This document shows positions 9,222 to 20,000 of a stretch of 64,000 bases of DNA, piece after piece (positions within the stretch are counted from its first letter, which is position 1; every line of letters starts with the position of its first letter). A program made the translations under genes and the position numbers. Under the pieces are notes generated by a model. The model saw only the letters and a program-made list of their open reading frames with translations. It was not told the DNA's origin and did no database searches. Source of the DNA: VXPQ01 sp965116435 (GTDB lineage: Bacteria; Bacteroidota; Rhodothermia; Rhodothermales; VXPQ01); contig OZ220686.1 in the NCBI GenBank assembly GCA_965116435.1, positions 1,674,001-1,738,000 on the forward strand, written 5' to 3'.

Positions 9222-11144
9222 CTACCGGACGGGCTTCTCCGCAGACGCCGCCGCCGTATTCTCCGTCGCGCGTGCGGACGGAGCAATGAGCGCAATCAGG
9301 ACATTGCCCGGATCAAGCCTGGGCGGGCCATTGCCTACGGAAAGCACCTGCAGCTGATTTTTTCCGCGCGCGACAAAAAGCGGCGTCATGCTGTCGCCGT
9401 ATTCCTTCTCCAGCCTGGAATAGGTGCCTTCGTCCTTGACGGCGAACGATTTGACCGTGGCGCCCGACGCAAATTGCGCCGCAAGCGATGCATGGCTGAC
9501 GCCTGCGCCAAAGAGGGGACGTCCCCGCAGGTGTTGCACAGGAATTTCGCCCGCCTCCTGGTCTTGCGGGTTGTTTCGCGTAGCCAACTGGTACATCTCC
9601 GCACTGTCGAAAACTTGCGCAAAACGCACCACGGTCAGCGAATTCACTTCGTCGTTGGGGGTAAGCACCACAAGCCGTCCAATCCCGCTCAAATCCAGTT
9701 CGTCCATAATGGACTCAGATAACACATTGCCGCGCAGCGCATGCAGGCCCGCCTCGCGGGCGCTGGCGACATTGCTGGCGTTGGCGTCCACCATCAGCAC
9801 GCTGACGCCGACCTGATCCAGCACAGTGGCGATGCGGCGGGCCCAGTCGTGGGCGCCCACGAAGAGTACGCCCTGCGGATCGGGTTCCGCAAGCCCCAGC
9901 CAGCGCGCAAGCGGCGAAATCGTGAGGCCATAGATGGCTACCGTGCCCACGATCACCAGAAATATAATGGGCACGATAAATTGCGATTCCTCTGGATATA
10001 TCTCCGCGATACGGAACGTGAAAAGGGACGCCACGGCCGCCGCCACAATGCCTCGGGGGGCCAGCCAGGACAAAAACACCTTCTCCTTGACGTGCAGCCG
10101 CGTGCCAAGCATCGAGGCGAACACCGCGAGGGGACGCACGAACACCATGAGGATGAGCAGGAAAACGATGGCCTCCCAACCGATATATCGTTGTATATCG
10201 GCCAGGTTCAGTTGCGCCGCCAGCATAATAAAGAGCGCGGCGATCAGCAAAACCCGCAAATCTTCCTTGAACTCCACGATGCGCCGCACCGCCACGAGGC
10301 GCTGATTCGCAACCGCAAAGCCCATGATGGTCGTGGCCACCAGGCCGCTTTCGGGTTGCAAGGCGTCCGCAACCGCGAACACGGCAATGACAACCATGAG
10401 CGCCATAGGATTCTGGAGATAATCCGGCACCATGCGGCGGCGCAGCAGAAACACGAGGATGCCTGCGCCCGCAACGCCAATCCCGACGCCCACGAAAAAT
10501 TCCAGCAACAATCCCTTGAGGGCATGCGACGCCACGCTGCCCACCGTGCCTGCGCCCGTCTCGCTGATCAGCACAAGCGTTTCGAGCACCAGCAACGCGA
10601 GAATCGCGCCGATCGGGTCGATGGTAATGCCTTCCCATTTTGCGAGCGCGCCAATGCGCCCCTTGGGCCGGATGTGCCGGAGAATCGGCACGATGACCGT
10701 GGGCCCCGTGACCGTCAGAATGGCCCCGATGAGCAAGGAAATGCTCAGGCTCAGCTTCAGCACGAACAGGGAAGCAAGCGCCGCAAGAACCCAGGTGATC
10801 AATACGCCGATACTGATCAGGCGCCCCACCGCGCCGCCCACTTCGCGCAACTCGTCCAGGCGCAGACTCAGCCCGCCCTCGAACAAAATAATGCCGATCG
10901 AAAGCGCCACGAACGTAAAAACCCATTCGGCGCGCATCGCCTCCGGGTCCAGCACGCCGGTGACCGGTCCGGCGATAAAGCCGAACGTGAGGAGCAGCAA
11001 AATGGAGGGCACGCGATACCGCCACGCAATCCACTGGGCGCTGACGCCAAGTACGAAAACGGCTGCTATGCTGAAAAGGGCGGACAATGCGCAGGAAAAA
11101 ATCTCGACAGGGGAACGGAACGGACGGGTCGCCTCCGCCCGCAA
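9222..11144 (-). CDS. Monovalent cation/proton antiporter with C-terminal TrkA-N-like domain
   Basis: 640 residues. Residues about 20-420 form 12-13 membrane helices of the CPA1 (NhaP-like) family, including FEGGLSLRLDEL, GPTVIVPILRHIRP and an acidic ITIDPIGAILALL motif that fits the ion-binding ND/DD region. From about 430 a soluble Rossmann domain follows (GVLFVGAHDWARRIATVLDQ; LMVDAN; GNVLSES), resembling TrkA-N/RCK nucleotide-binding domains that gate transport. Predicted role is Na+ or K+/H+ exchange in the inner membrane. The frame opens with TTG at 11144 and no in-frame ATG precedes the first helix, so the start is uncertain. It ends 40 bp before the aroE ATG, same strand. Confidence 0.88.
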   Translation of the reverse strand: MRAEATRPFRSPVEIFSCALSALFSIAAVFVLGVSAQWIAWRYRVPSILLLLTFGFIAGPVTGVLDPEAMRAEWVFTFVALSIGIILFEGGLSLRLDELREVGGAVGRLISIGVLITWVLAALASLFVLKLSLSISLLIGAILTVTGPTVIVPILRHIRPKGRIGALAKWEGITIDPIGAILALLVLETLVLISETGAGTVGSVASHALKGLLLEFFVGVGIGVAGAGILVFLLRRRMVPDYLQNPMALMVVIAVFAVADALQPESGLVATTIMGFAVANQRLVAVRRIVEFKEDLRVLLIAALFIMLAAQLNLADIQRYIGWEAIVFLLILMVFVRPLAVFASMLGTRLHVKEKVFLSWLAPRGIVAAAVASLFTFRIAEIYPEESQFIVPIIFLVIVGTVAIYGLTISPLARWLGLAEPDPQGVLFVGAHDWARRIATVLDQVGVSVLMVDANASNVASAREAGLHALRGNVLSESIMDELDLSGIGRLVVLTPNDEVNSLTVVRFAQVFDSAEMYQLATRNNPQDQEAGEIPVQHLRGRPLFGAGVSHASLAAQFASGATVKSFAVKDEGTYSRLEKEYGDSMTPLFVARGKNQLQVLSVGNGPPRLDPGNVLIALIAPSARATENTAAASAEKPVR

Positions 11145-11357
11145 ACGCTCGTTCTAACTCTGCGATATACGCCCTCGGTTCCGCATGGGCCTGAAATTGA
11201 GCTTCTGATCGCGGCGTTGCGCACGGAGCCCGCGCATTCCGGATCGCGCCCCGGATCGCGAATTCTTGCATTTCCCCGAAGGTCCGCTGCACATTTGTCG
11301 TCGCTCCATCGTACCATGTTGGCGAAACTTCTTCCCTTGCCAAAAACCGATTGCCGT

Positions 11358-12767
11358 ATGCCGCACACATCAGATTTTCTGGGAGACGTAAACCGCTCGT
11401 TCGCAAAAGCGGCCCGCCTCACGAAGCATCCCAAGGGCCTGCTCGAACAAATTCGCATCTGCAACAGCGTCTACGCCATGGAATTTCCCCTGGTCCGCGA
11501 CGACGGGTCCATTCGGGTCATTCAGGCATTCCGGGCCGAGCACAGCCACCACAAGCAGCCGTCCAAAGGAGGCATCCGCTATGCCCCAACCGTGTCGGAA
11601 GACGAAGTGGTGGCGCTGGCCGCGCTCATGACGTACAAGTGCGCCGTGGTCGATGTGCCGTTCAGCGGCGCCAAGGGCGGCATTAAAATCAACCGGAATA
11701 ACTTTTCGACCCGCGAACTGGAGCGAATTACCCGCCGCTACACGTTCGAACTGGTGCGAAAAAATTTCATCGGGCCAGGGATCGACGTGCCCGCTCCGGA
11801 CTATGGAACGGGCGCCCGGGAAATGGCGTGGGTCTACGACACCTACAATCAACTCTCCGACAATCCGCTGGACGCGGCGGCGTGCGTGACGGGAAAGCCC
11901 GTTGGACAGGGCGGCGTGCACGGACGCCGGGAAGCGACCGGTCGAGGGGTCTTCTTCGGCATCCGCGAGGTCTGCGACAACAAGGAAACCATGGCGAAGC
12001 TGGGACTGGACGTGGGGCTGGACGGAAAGCGCATCGTTGTACAGGGCCTGGGCAATGTGGGATTCCATGCGGCGTATTATCTACAGGAAGCCGGCGCCCG
12101 CATCGTAGGCATTGCGGAAATGAACGGCGCGCTCGTCAAGAAAGACGGGCTGGACGTGCGAGACGTGGGCCTCTGGCGGAACGAGCACGGCACGATCGAG
12201 GGATACCCGAAGGGGCGTCTTGTTCAGCCGTCCTCGCAAGCGCTGGAAATGGATTGCGACATCCTGCTGCCTGCCGCCCTCGAAGAACAGATTACGCGCG
12301 AAAACGCAGGACGCATTCAGGCACGCATCATTGCCGAAGCGGCCAACGGACCGACCACCTCCGAGGCGGACAGCATCCTGCACAAACGAAACGTGTTCAT
12401 CCTGCCGGACCTGTATCTCAATGCGGGCGGGGTCACCGTATCGTATTTCGAATGGCTGCGCAACCTGTCCCATGTGCGGTTCGGGCGCATGAGCAAGCGC
12501 TTCGAAAGCAACACGCAGCAAAAAATGCTCGACGCCATCCAAACGGCCACCGGGAAATCGTTGTCGCCGGAGCTGCTCGCCACGATCGGTAAAGGCGCCG
12601 ACGAAATCGACATTGTGAATTCGGGGCTCGAAGAGACCATGGTGTTCGCCTACCACGAGATTCACGAAATCTCGCAGCGGCTGAACACCGATCTCCGCAC
12701 GGCGGCCTTCGTAAGCGCCATCGACAAGATCGCCGTGCTCTACAACCACATGGGGATTTTCCCGTAG
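11358..12767 (+). CDS. gdhA: Glutamate dehydrogenase
   Basis: Oxidative deamination of glutamate or the reverse amination of 2-oxoglutarate. 469 residues from the ATG at 11358; another ATG lies 42 bp upstream at 11316. Motifs: SKGGIRY with substrate Lys70, Lys94 in MTYKCA and the catalytic PFSGAKGGI with Lys106, the GPGIDVPAPDYGTGAREMAW segment, the VGQGGVHGRREATGRG loop and the Rossmann GLGNVGFHAA. It is somewhat longer than the usual 410-450 residues because of a divergent stretch after residue 370 (FGRMSKRFESN). The same frame stays open far upstream antisense to the antiporter; that extension has no homology signal and is rejected. Cofactor preference is not called. Confidence 0.94.
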   Translation: MPHTSDFLGDVNRSFAKAARLTKHPKGLLEQIRICNSVYAMEFPLVRDDGSIRVIQAFRAEHSHHKQPSKGGIRYAPTVSEDEVVALAALMTYKCAVVDVPFSGAKGGIKINRNNFSTRELERITRRYTFELVRKNFIGPGIDVPAPDYGTGAREMAWVYDTYNQLSDNPLDAAACVTGKPVGQGGVHGRREATGRGVFFGIREVCDNKETMAKLGLDVGLDGKRIVVQGLGNVGFHAAYYLQEAGARIVGIAEMNGALVKKDGLDVRDVGLWRNEHGTIEGYPKGRLVQPSSQALEMDCDILLPAALEEQITRENAGRIQARIIAEAANGPTTSEADSILHKRNVFILPDLYLNAGGVTVSYFEWLRNLSHVRFGRMSKRFESNTQQKMLDAIQTATGKSLSPELLATIGKGADEIDIVNSGLEETMVFAYHEIHEISQRLNTDLRTAAFVSAIDKIAVLYNHMGIFP

Positions 12768-12779
12768 GCGGACGGGGAA

Positions 12780-15700
12780 TCACCCACACCCGCTGGTGGA
12801 GCCGCAGTTTGGGCAGGAATAGCAGGCGCCGCTGCGCACCGTGATGGAACCGCAGTTGGGGCACGCCGGGCTGTCTTCCTGGTTGCGAAACGTAGCCGCA
12901 TTCGATTTGCTCGCGCGACCCCGCTCCATGGTTTCCATGAACGCTTCCACGGTGCTTCCCACCAGGGCGTCCACCGGCTCGGGCGGCGCAGAGAGCTGCG
13001 TCTGCATCCGGGTCATATCGTCGGACGCGGACAACGCCCCGCTGGAAACGTCGGCGGCGGACGCCTGCTCGGCCTTGCGCCCCGGGATAAATTTCAGGGA
13101 CAGGTACCTGAAAATGTAGTCCATGATGGACTTCGTGATCGGGATCTCCTTGTTTTGGGTAAAGCCGTTCGGCTCGAAGCGCATGTGGCTAAACTTGTTG
13201 CAGAGATCCTCCAGCGGAACGCCGTACTGCAAGGCGATGGATATCGAGGTCGCAAACGCATCCATCAACCCGGAAATCGTAGAGCCCTCCTTCGCCATGG
13301 TGATGAAAATTTCTCCGGGCATGCGCGATTCGGGGTACAACCCGATATGCAGGTATCCCTCGTGTCCGGCGATGGAGAATTTGTGTGTCATGGACGGACG
13401 TTCGTCCGGAAGCCGGTTGCGAATCGGCTGATACACGACCTTTTCGATAATTTTCGGCTCCGGCGTCGCCATGCCGTCGCCGGACGCCTCTTCGTCCCAT
13501 TCCTTCTTTTTCCTGGTGTTGCCACCCTTCGACGTGGAAAGGGGCTGGCTCCGCTTGGAGTTTTCCCGGTAAATGGCCAGTGCCTTGAGGTCCAGGCTCC
13601 AGCCCTGCATATACGCATCGGCGATCTCCTCGACCGTTGCGCTTTCGGGCATGTTGACCGTCTTGGAAATGGCCCCGGAAATAAACGGCTGCACGGCGGC
13701 CATCATCTGGATGTGGCCCGTGTGGTGAATGGAGCGTTCTCCCTGGAACGGTTTGAAAGCGCAGTCGAAAACCGGCAAATGTTCCCCAAGGAGTCCCGGG
13801 GCGCCCTCGATCGTATCGTTTTCGTCGATATACCGGATAATCGCCTCGATGTCTGCAACTTCGTAGCCAAGGCGGGCCAGCGCTTCGGGGACGCTGCGAT
13901 TCACGATTTTCATCATCCCGTCGCCCTGCCCGGCCAGCAGCTTGTATTTGACCAGCGCAATATCCGGTTCGACGCCTGTCGTGTCGCAATCCATCATGAA
14001 CCCGATGGTGCCCGTCGGCGCCAGCACCGTGGCTTGCGCATTCCGGTACCCGGCCTGTTCGCCGGCGGCAAGGCAATAGGCCCACGTTTCCCGGGCCGCC
14101 TCAAGCAAATAGTTCGGGCAACTGGCGTGAATCGTATCGACGGCCGCCGCATGCATGCGCATGACCTCAAGCATGGACGAGCGGTTCGGGGCAAAACCCG
14201 CGAAGGGGCCGATTTGGGGGTTGGCGGCGATTTCGGCGCTGCGGGCGTACGCTTCGCCATGCTCGATCGCCATCAGCGCGCCGGCCACGGCGCGGCCTTC
14301 GTCGCTGTCGTAGGGAAGCCCCATGGCCATCAGCAGAGCGCCCAGGTTGGCGAACCCGAGTCCGAGCGGACGATAGGCATGGGAATTTTCGGCAATCGCG
14401 CGCGACGGGTACCCGGCGTTGTCCACAAGAATTTCCTGCGCGGTAATAAAGATGCGGGTGGCGGCGCGATAGCGCTCCACGTCGAACGAGCCGTCTTCCT
14501 GCTGAAACTTGCGCAGGTTCAGGCTGGCCAGGTTGCAGGCCGAATCGTCGAGGAACATGTATTCCGAGCAGGGATTGCTCGAATTGATCGGGCCCGACTC
14601 CTTGCAGGTATGCCAGCGCTGGATCGTATCCTCGTACTGCACGCCCGGATCGCCGCACACATGAGTGCCTTCGGATATCTTGCGCAGGATTTTCTGGCCG
14701 TCCATCGTATCGATCGCCTCGCCATCCAGCACGCTCCGCAGTTCGTACGGACTTTCGGACTGCACGGACTGCATGAGCGCATCGTCCACGCGCACGGACT
14801 GGTTCACGTTCTGGAACGCCACGCTGCCGTACGCCGGGCCATTGAACGAACCGTCGTAGCCTTCCTCGATCAGCGCCCACGCCTTCCGTTCTTCTTCCTG
14901 CTTCGCCGTAACGAATTCGAGAATGTCCGGGTGCCAGGATTTCAGCGTCTGCATGATGGCTGCGCGGCGCGTTTTGCCCCCGGACTTGATGGTCCCGCCG
15001 GTGGCGTCCTGCACGCGCATGAAACTGACCGGCCCGGACGGCTGCCCGCCGCCGGAAAGTTTCTCTCTGGAGGAGCGCAGTTTCGACCAGTCGGCGCCGA
15101 CGCCCGACCCGAACTTGAACAACCGGGCGCTTTCTCCCATCAACTGCCAAATATCGTCGATGGAATCATTCACCGATATGATGAAGCAGGCGGAGGCCTG
15201 CGGGCGCCGGTAGGGATCCACGGGGACGGCCCGGCCCTTCTTTTCATTCCAGCCGGATATCTTCTTGCCGCCCGTATCGCGCACGCCGTACTGCTGATAC
15301 AGGCCCACATTGAACCACACCGGACTGTTGAACGCTCCGTATTGATGCAGGCAAAGCCAGGTCAGTTCGTCGTAGAAGCGTTCGGCGTCTTCGGCGGTGG
15401 CGAAGTAGCCCTGTTCGGCGCCCCAGTCGGCGATCGTGCGCGTGACGCGATGAATAAGTTGCCGGAGCGAATCCTCGCGCCCTCCCTTCGCCGGATCGAC
15501 CCCCGATTGGTCGACGTCCCCGTAGAAATACTTGCTGGCCACGACGTTCGTAGCCAAAGGGCTCCAGAATTCCGGAAACGCCACGTCTTTCTGCTCGAAG
15601 ACAGCCTCGCCGTGCTGGTTTTTGATGGCGGCGTCACGACGGTCCCACGTCACCGCGTCGAAAGGCGACTGCCCTTCCCGGGAGAATACCCGCTTGATAT

Positions 15701-15860
15701 GCAACCCCCTGGCGAACCGCTCGGACGCAAAGCCTTCGGCGCCGGGCTCGGGAGAAGATTCCCTGACGTTTGGGGTATCGGTCTTCAATTCGGAAAACAG
15801 GCTGGACACACGGCCTTGCTCGAGGGAGGAACCGTTCCGGGAAAAGTTGCTATCCTGCAT
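12780..15860 (-). CDS. nrdJ: Adenosylcobalamin-dependent (class II) ribonucleotide reductase
   Basis: 1026 residues from the ATG at 15860. Makes deoxyribonucleotides using adenosylcobalamin to generate the thiyl radical, with no need for oxygen or a second subunit. Visible: FNSPVWFNVGL, ACFIISVNDSIDDIW, FKFGSGVGADWSKLRSS, the active-site NPCSEYMFLDDSACNLASLNL (NPCSE cysteine and glutamate), and the PTGTIGFMMDCDTTGVEPD phosphate-binding region. The tail has a CPNCGS-x5-GACYSCPNCGSTSGCG cysteine cluster, the redox or zinc-ribbon end common in long NrdJ. A promoter is at 15955-15983. Convergent with gdhA (12 bp). No cobalamin riboswitch was recognised upstream. Confidence 0.95.
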   Translation of the reverse strand: MQDSNFSRNGSSLEQGRVSSLFSELKTDTPNVRESSPEPGAEGFASERFARGLHIKRVFSREGQSPFDAVTWDRRDAAIKNQHGEAVFEQKDVAFPEFWSPLATNVVASKYFYGDVDQSGVDPAKGGREDSLRQLIHRVTRTIADWGAEQGYFATAEDAERFYDELTWLCLHQYGAFNSPVWFNVGLYQQYGVRDTGGKKISGWNEKKGRAVPVDPYRRPQASACFIISVNDSIDDIWQLMGESARLFKFGSGVGADWSKLRSSREKLSGGGQPSGPVSFMRVQDATGGTIKSGGKTRRAAIMQTLKSWHPDILEFVTAKQEEERKAWALIEEGYDGSFNGPAYGSVAFQNVNQSVRVDDALMQSVQSESPYELRSVLDGEAIDTMDGQKILRKISEGTHVCGDPGVQYEDTIQRWHTCKESGPINSSNPCSEYMFLDDSACNLASLNLRKFQQEDGSFDVERYRAATRIFITAQEILVDNAGYPSRAIAENSHAYRPLGLGFANLGALLMAMGLPYDSDEGRAVAGALMAIEHGEAYARSAEIAANPQIGPFAGFAPNRSSMLEVMRMHAAAVDTIHASCPNYLLEAARETWAYCLAAGEQAGYRNAQATVLAPTGTIGFMMDCDTTGVEPDIALVKYKLLAGQGDGMMKIVNRSVPEALARLGYEVADIEAIIRYIDENDTIEGAPGLLGEHLPVFDCAFKPFQGERSIHHTGHIQMMAAVQPFISGAISKTVNMPESATVEEIADAYMQGWSLDLKALAIYRENSKRSQPLSTSKGGNTRKKKEWDEEASGDGMATPEPKIIEKVVYQPIRNRLPDERPSMTHKFSIAGHEGYLHIGLYPESRMPGEIFITMAKEGSTISGLMDAFATSISIALQYGVPLEDLCNKFSHMRFEPNGFTQNKEIPITKSIMDYIFRYLSLKFIPGRKAEQASAADVSSGALSASDDMTRMQTQLSAPPEPVDALVGSTVEAFMETMERGRASKSNAATFRNQEDSPACPNCGSITVRSGACYSCPNCGSTSGCG

Positions 15861-15954
15861 AGCCAAAAAGCGGGTTAAGGGAGGATAAAATAAATAACGG
15901 AAATAACGACCCCGCCACGACCAAACATTACAAAGGCAGGAACCGGAGTATATA

Positions 15955-15983
15955 ATATAACAAGATAAAGAACCGTTATGCAA
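15955..15983 (-). promoter_or_regulatory. Sigma70-like promoter of nrdJ
   Basis: Read on the minus strand, TTGCAT (15983-15978) and TTATAT (15960-15955) are separated by 17 bp, about 95 bp before the nrdJ ATG. The surroundings are A/T-rich compared with neighbouring DNA. Confidence 0.5.
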
Positions 15984-16473
15984 GGGCTGAATACGGTTTT
16001 CTTGCGCGAAAGGGTCGATTTCACAATTGGCGGGGATCCACACGGATTCGACGGGGCCGAAACGCATACCCTCCCTGAAGACAATGCGTTATGTTAAATC
16101 CGTTATTGCATATCGTTTCCCTGCCCACATCCCGCTCACAGGTTATCCACGGCGTTTTCCACGATCTGGGGAAAAATTGTTGGGCGATGCTTTTGCAATA
16201 ACGGATATAAAATCTGCGGAACAGGCGCGGTTTCGGCCGCCATGACCCGAAGCCGCCGTGCTTTCCGCGGATTTCAACGACCGAATCGTCGCGCCCGGCG
16301 CCTGCAAACGCAACGTACTGCGCGAAGCATCTTTGAGCAATGTGCCCCGAAATGAATCCAAAAGGGCGCATCATCGTTTACAGCCATCGTTTACAGCGGA
16401 CGTCATCGCGACGGCCCGACAGGGGTACGCATGGCCCGATATACATCCACATCGACGGCGGACAAAACAAATT
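15984..16473. other. Long intergenic region between nrdJ and the next gene
   Basis: About 490 bp with no convincing gene. At 16032-16055 on the plus strand is a block reading GGGG, 8 nt, then GGATTCGACGGG, which matches the 5' end of tmRNA in sequence and spacing, but no matching 3' half (T-arm, CCA, tag ending ALAA-stop) follows. TTATCCAC at 16143-16150 is one base short of a DnaA box; one copy alone is not evidence of an origin. The rest shows nothing recognisable. Confidence 0.4.
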
Positions 16474-16881
16474 ATGTTGCAGGAAAACATTGAACACAGC
16501 GCATATCCTCATCCCGACGAATTCGAGGTCATGCGCCCGGAATATTCCGAAATCGAGAACGCCTACTTTCGGGCAATCATCACCATTTCGCCGTTTCGCG
16601 TGACGGGCGAGAGCCGTACGGAGGCGGGCGCGCGCCGGGCGGCGCTCTACGAAGCGGAGAAAACCTATCGTTCCTATCATCCCTCGTACAGGGTGCGCAA
16701 TCCGTATCCGGATACGTTTGCCGACCGCGAAGGCACGAAGTGGTCCCGCGTCCCTCCGTCGAAACGCGACAAAATGGGAGACTACCGGTTTGTGGACGCA
16801 GACGACGAGGAAGATTTCGCGGATATCGAGTCCATGCTCACCTGGGACGTGCGGCCGGGCGACGTCAATCCGGTCGATTGA
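16474..16881 (+). CDS. Hypothetical acidic protein
   Basis: 135 residues from the ATG at 16474 (MLQENIEHSAYPHPDEFEV). The frame opens 216 bp earlier, but the upstream translation is Arg-rich and low-quality. A middle helix with AGARRAALYEAEKTYRSYHP is followed by a Pro/Arg stretch and a strongly acidic C-terminus (DADDEEDFADIESM). No signal peptide, membrane segment or known domain. Probably real, because composition and codon use match neighbours and the acidic/basic pattern looks protein-like. Function unknown. Confidence 0.6.
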   Translation: MLQENIEHSAYPHPDEFEVMRPEYSEIENAYFRAIITISPFRVTGESRTEAGARRAALYEAEKTYRSYHPSYRVRNPYPDTFADREGTKWSRVPPSKRDKMGDYRFVDADDEEDFADIESMLTWDVRPGDVNPVD

Positions 16882-16926
16882 TACGCAGGGAACGCGGAAC
16901 GCCCGCCGCGATGCGCAGCCGCAACG

Positions 16927-17003
16927 ACTACGCCTTGCAGCGCGGGCAAAGGCCGCAGCGCCTGCAACGGCGAGGCGGCGGCAACGCAGCAGCAAGGCGT
17001 AGT
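16927..17003. repeat. 12-bp inverted repeat between convergent genes
   Basis: ACTACGCCTTGC at 16927-16938 is repeated in exact reverse complement at 16992-17003, with a 53-nt GC-rich interior. A smaller CCGCC-GATT-GGCGG hairpin follows near 17027. The pair sits between two convergent genes and could act as a bidirectional terminator, although no U-tract is present. Confidence 0.45.
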
Positions 17004-17041
17004 AAGGCGACAACATGAGCGCCCGCCGATTGGCGGCGCCC

Positions 17042-20000
17042 TCATCGGGCGATCATGAATCCACGATAGAGGCCTTCCTGTCCGATACGGATGCGGCAGA
17101 TATAGGCCCCGCTGACCAGGTGGCTTGTTTGCATGGTCAAGTTATGTGCGCCGGCGCGCTGCACTTCGTCCACAAGCAGCGCAACGCGCGCGCCGAGGAT
17201 CGTGTAGACTTCAATGCGTACATGCTGCGGTTCCCTGAGCGCGTATTGAAACTGCACAGAGGCGTTTGCGGGGTTGGGAAAGGGCGGAGAAAAGGTGTTT
17301 TGGACTTCCGGCGGCGTGATGGACGCCGACGTCACCGTTTCGCGCAGGAAGTCTACATAGTTCAGGAAGCCCAGCAACGTCGTCCGGGCATCGTTCTCGA
17401 ACACGAAATACAGGGCGCGCGTCCCGCGGGGATCGACAATGGGTGCGCGTACGTCAATGTATCTCTTGTCCGTATGCGCGTCGGCAATAAGGACCGTACT
17501 GATCTGCTGTCCGTCGAGCGAGTCGGCGTGCACCGAAATCCTCGTGCCCGCAATCGTCGGGTTGAACCGATACGATACGGCCTTGACGCCGGCGAGATTG
17601 GCCGGATCAAGCACGAGGTATTCCCCGGACGTAATGCCGGACACGGTCTGCAATCCTTGCACATCGTGCGACGATACGATGGAGAGGCCGTCCGAGCGTT
17701 GAAAATGCTCCGCCTCCTTGTGCAGGGGATGAAGTATCGAAATGGCTTGTCCCGTAAGCGGAGCGTTCGCTTCGCCGCCCCGATCGGTATACGTGGTTTC
17801 GACCACATAGAACACGTCGGATCCGTCCGCCCCGTGGGACGGGGCCAACGTAAAGGCGCCGGCGCACCCGGAATGGATACGTTCCGCGTGGCTATGATCG
17901 TCATGGCCAATGGCTGGCTGCGTCCGCACGTCCTGGCAATCAATGCCCGCGCCTGCGACGCCCTCTTCGGCGTCCTCCACGCGGACGGCGTACGGAACGG
18001 ACTCCCCCCATGCAAAGAAGGACCCGTTCGCTGGTTCGGCAATGGATACGACCGGGCGCGAATTGCCCGCCACGACGGGAATAACGGCAACATCCTCTCC
18101 GCCAGCCGGGCCGCGCACCGTCAAGCGCACATTGTGGATGCCCGCCTTCGCAAACGTCCAGGTCGCTGTGGGGTCGGTCGCATCGATCTGGCCGTCGTTC
18201 GTGAAATCCCATGCATAATCCAGTTCTCCGGACGAATCCGGGTCGTACGAATCGCTGGCGTCGAACTGCACGGTGAGCGGCAGGGGACCTGTGTCGGGAG
18301 ACGCCTTCGCCACCGCTACCGGGGCTTTGTCGAGCGTCGTAAAGGCGATGCGCAAAAGCCGGGCGTCCGTGTTGTTCCGACCGAATTTATCGCTTCCCCA
18401 TTCAAGCAAATAGAGCGCGCCATCCGGGCCCAGTTCCATATCGATCAGGGAATTGAAACGAAAACTCGGCAAAAACGGCTGGATGGCGAGTATATCTCCC
18501 TCGTCGTCAAATTTTATTTCCTTGATCCAGTTTCGAGACCATTCGTAGATAAAAAGCGTCTTGTCGAAATAGGGCGGAAGCTTGCCGGACGAGGACATGT
18601 CGGGGTCAAAATGATACACCGGCCCCGTCATCGCCGCGCGCCCGCCGCCGCCCGGGTCGATTTGCGGAAAATCGTCGGAGGCGCCATAAGGATACCATAT
18701 CCAGGCCTCTTGGGCAGGCGGCAAGTTTCGCAGGCCGGTATTGTTCGGCGAGGCGTTTATCGGGGCGACGCAATCAAAGACATTCCCGCTGCGGCGCGTA
18801 CCAAAATCGAAGGCCAGATAGGGTTTGTTGTCGCCGATGCAATGCGGCCAGCCGAAATGGCCGGCCTCCCGGGTTCGGTTCCATTCGTCATGGCCGCGGG
18901 GGCCGCGCGCCCGATCGTAATTGCCGGCGTCCGGCCCGATGTCTCCCCAATACAGCCAGCGCGTTTCGGGATCGATCGAAAAACGGAACGGATTCCGAAC
19001 GCCCATGACATAGATTTCCGGGCGCGTAGCGTCCGTGCCGACCGGAAAGAGATTGCCCTCCGGGATCGCATAGGTTCCGTCCGGCAAGGGTTTGATTCTG
19101 AGTATCTTCCCGCGCAGATCGTTGGTGTTGGCAGACGATTTCTGGGCGTCCCACGCCCCTCGACCCGTTCGCTCGTCTATGGGCGCATAGCCCTCGGATT
19201 CGAATGGATTCGTATTGTCGCCCGTGGCGATAAAAAGATTGCCGTCCGGACCAAAGGCCAGGGAGCCTCCCGTATGACAACACTGCTCCCGCTGCACAGG
19301 GATTTTGAGCAGAACCTGTTCGCTCTGCGGAGAGATCGTAGCGCCGTCGAACGTGAACCGGGAAACATGCTGTACCGCTTCGTCGCCCGCCGGCGAATAG
19401 AAAAGGTAGACCCATCCGTTGGATTCGAACGCCGGGTCCAGCGCAATGCCGGCAAGCCCGTCCTCGAATTCGTGAAAAACGTCCAGCCGTAACGCCACGG
19501 AGACGGTTCCCGTAGCGGGATCGTATTTCTTGACGGTTCCATATAACTCTACGTACAGCACGACGCCGTCGGGCGTCACGACCAACTCCATCGGATTCGT
19601 CGGGCTTGCGTCCAATACGGTTTGTTCGTACCGGGCGTCCTGCGTACTGGAGCAATCGCCCCCTTGCCCCATGGCGTAAGCAATGCCTCCCTGCAGGTGC
19701 TCAAGAAATTCGGACTCCGAATAGGTGGCTGCCGTATGTCCCATCCCGGTATACCAGGACCGACCGCCCTCATACGCATGGCACCACGAAATGGGATGGT
19801 CCGCCGGCTGGGACCCTCCGCTATACGTACGCTCGTCAAGCACGGCAAGGACATGCACCTTGCCACGCGGATTGCTTTGGTAGTTGTACCATTCGTCGAC
19901 GCGGCGCCAGCGGCGCGGAAGAGACGCCGTAGAGGGATGCACATTGTCCGGGACCAGCACCGTACCTTGCTGGATCTGCGGATGGCTGGCGAAATACGCG

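Noticed and set aside
9741..11315. In-frame extension of glutamate dehydrogenase back over the antiporter
   Set aside because: The extension translates to His/Arg/Gln-rich junk antisense to the antiporter; family homology begins only at the ATG at 11358 or 11316.
13155..15878. 907-codon open frame opposite nrdJ
   Set aside because: The minus strand has all class II reductase motifs; the plus frame is a composition artefact of GC-rich codons.
15861..16100. Cobalamin riboswitch ahead of nrdJ
   Set aside because: No B12-box-like GCCACTG consensus or multi-stem pattern was recognised in the nrdJ leader.
16143..16150. DnaA box as sign of a replication origin
   Set aside because: One near-match only, with no cluster of boxes, dnaA or dnaN nearby.
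17015..19492. 825-codon open frame opposite the ThuA/dehydrogenase gene
   Set aside because: Antisense shadow; no domain or coherent composition.
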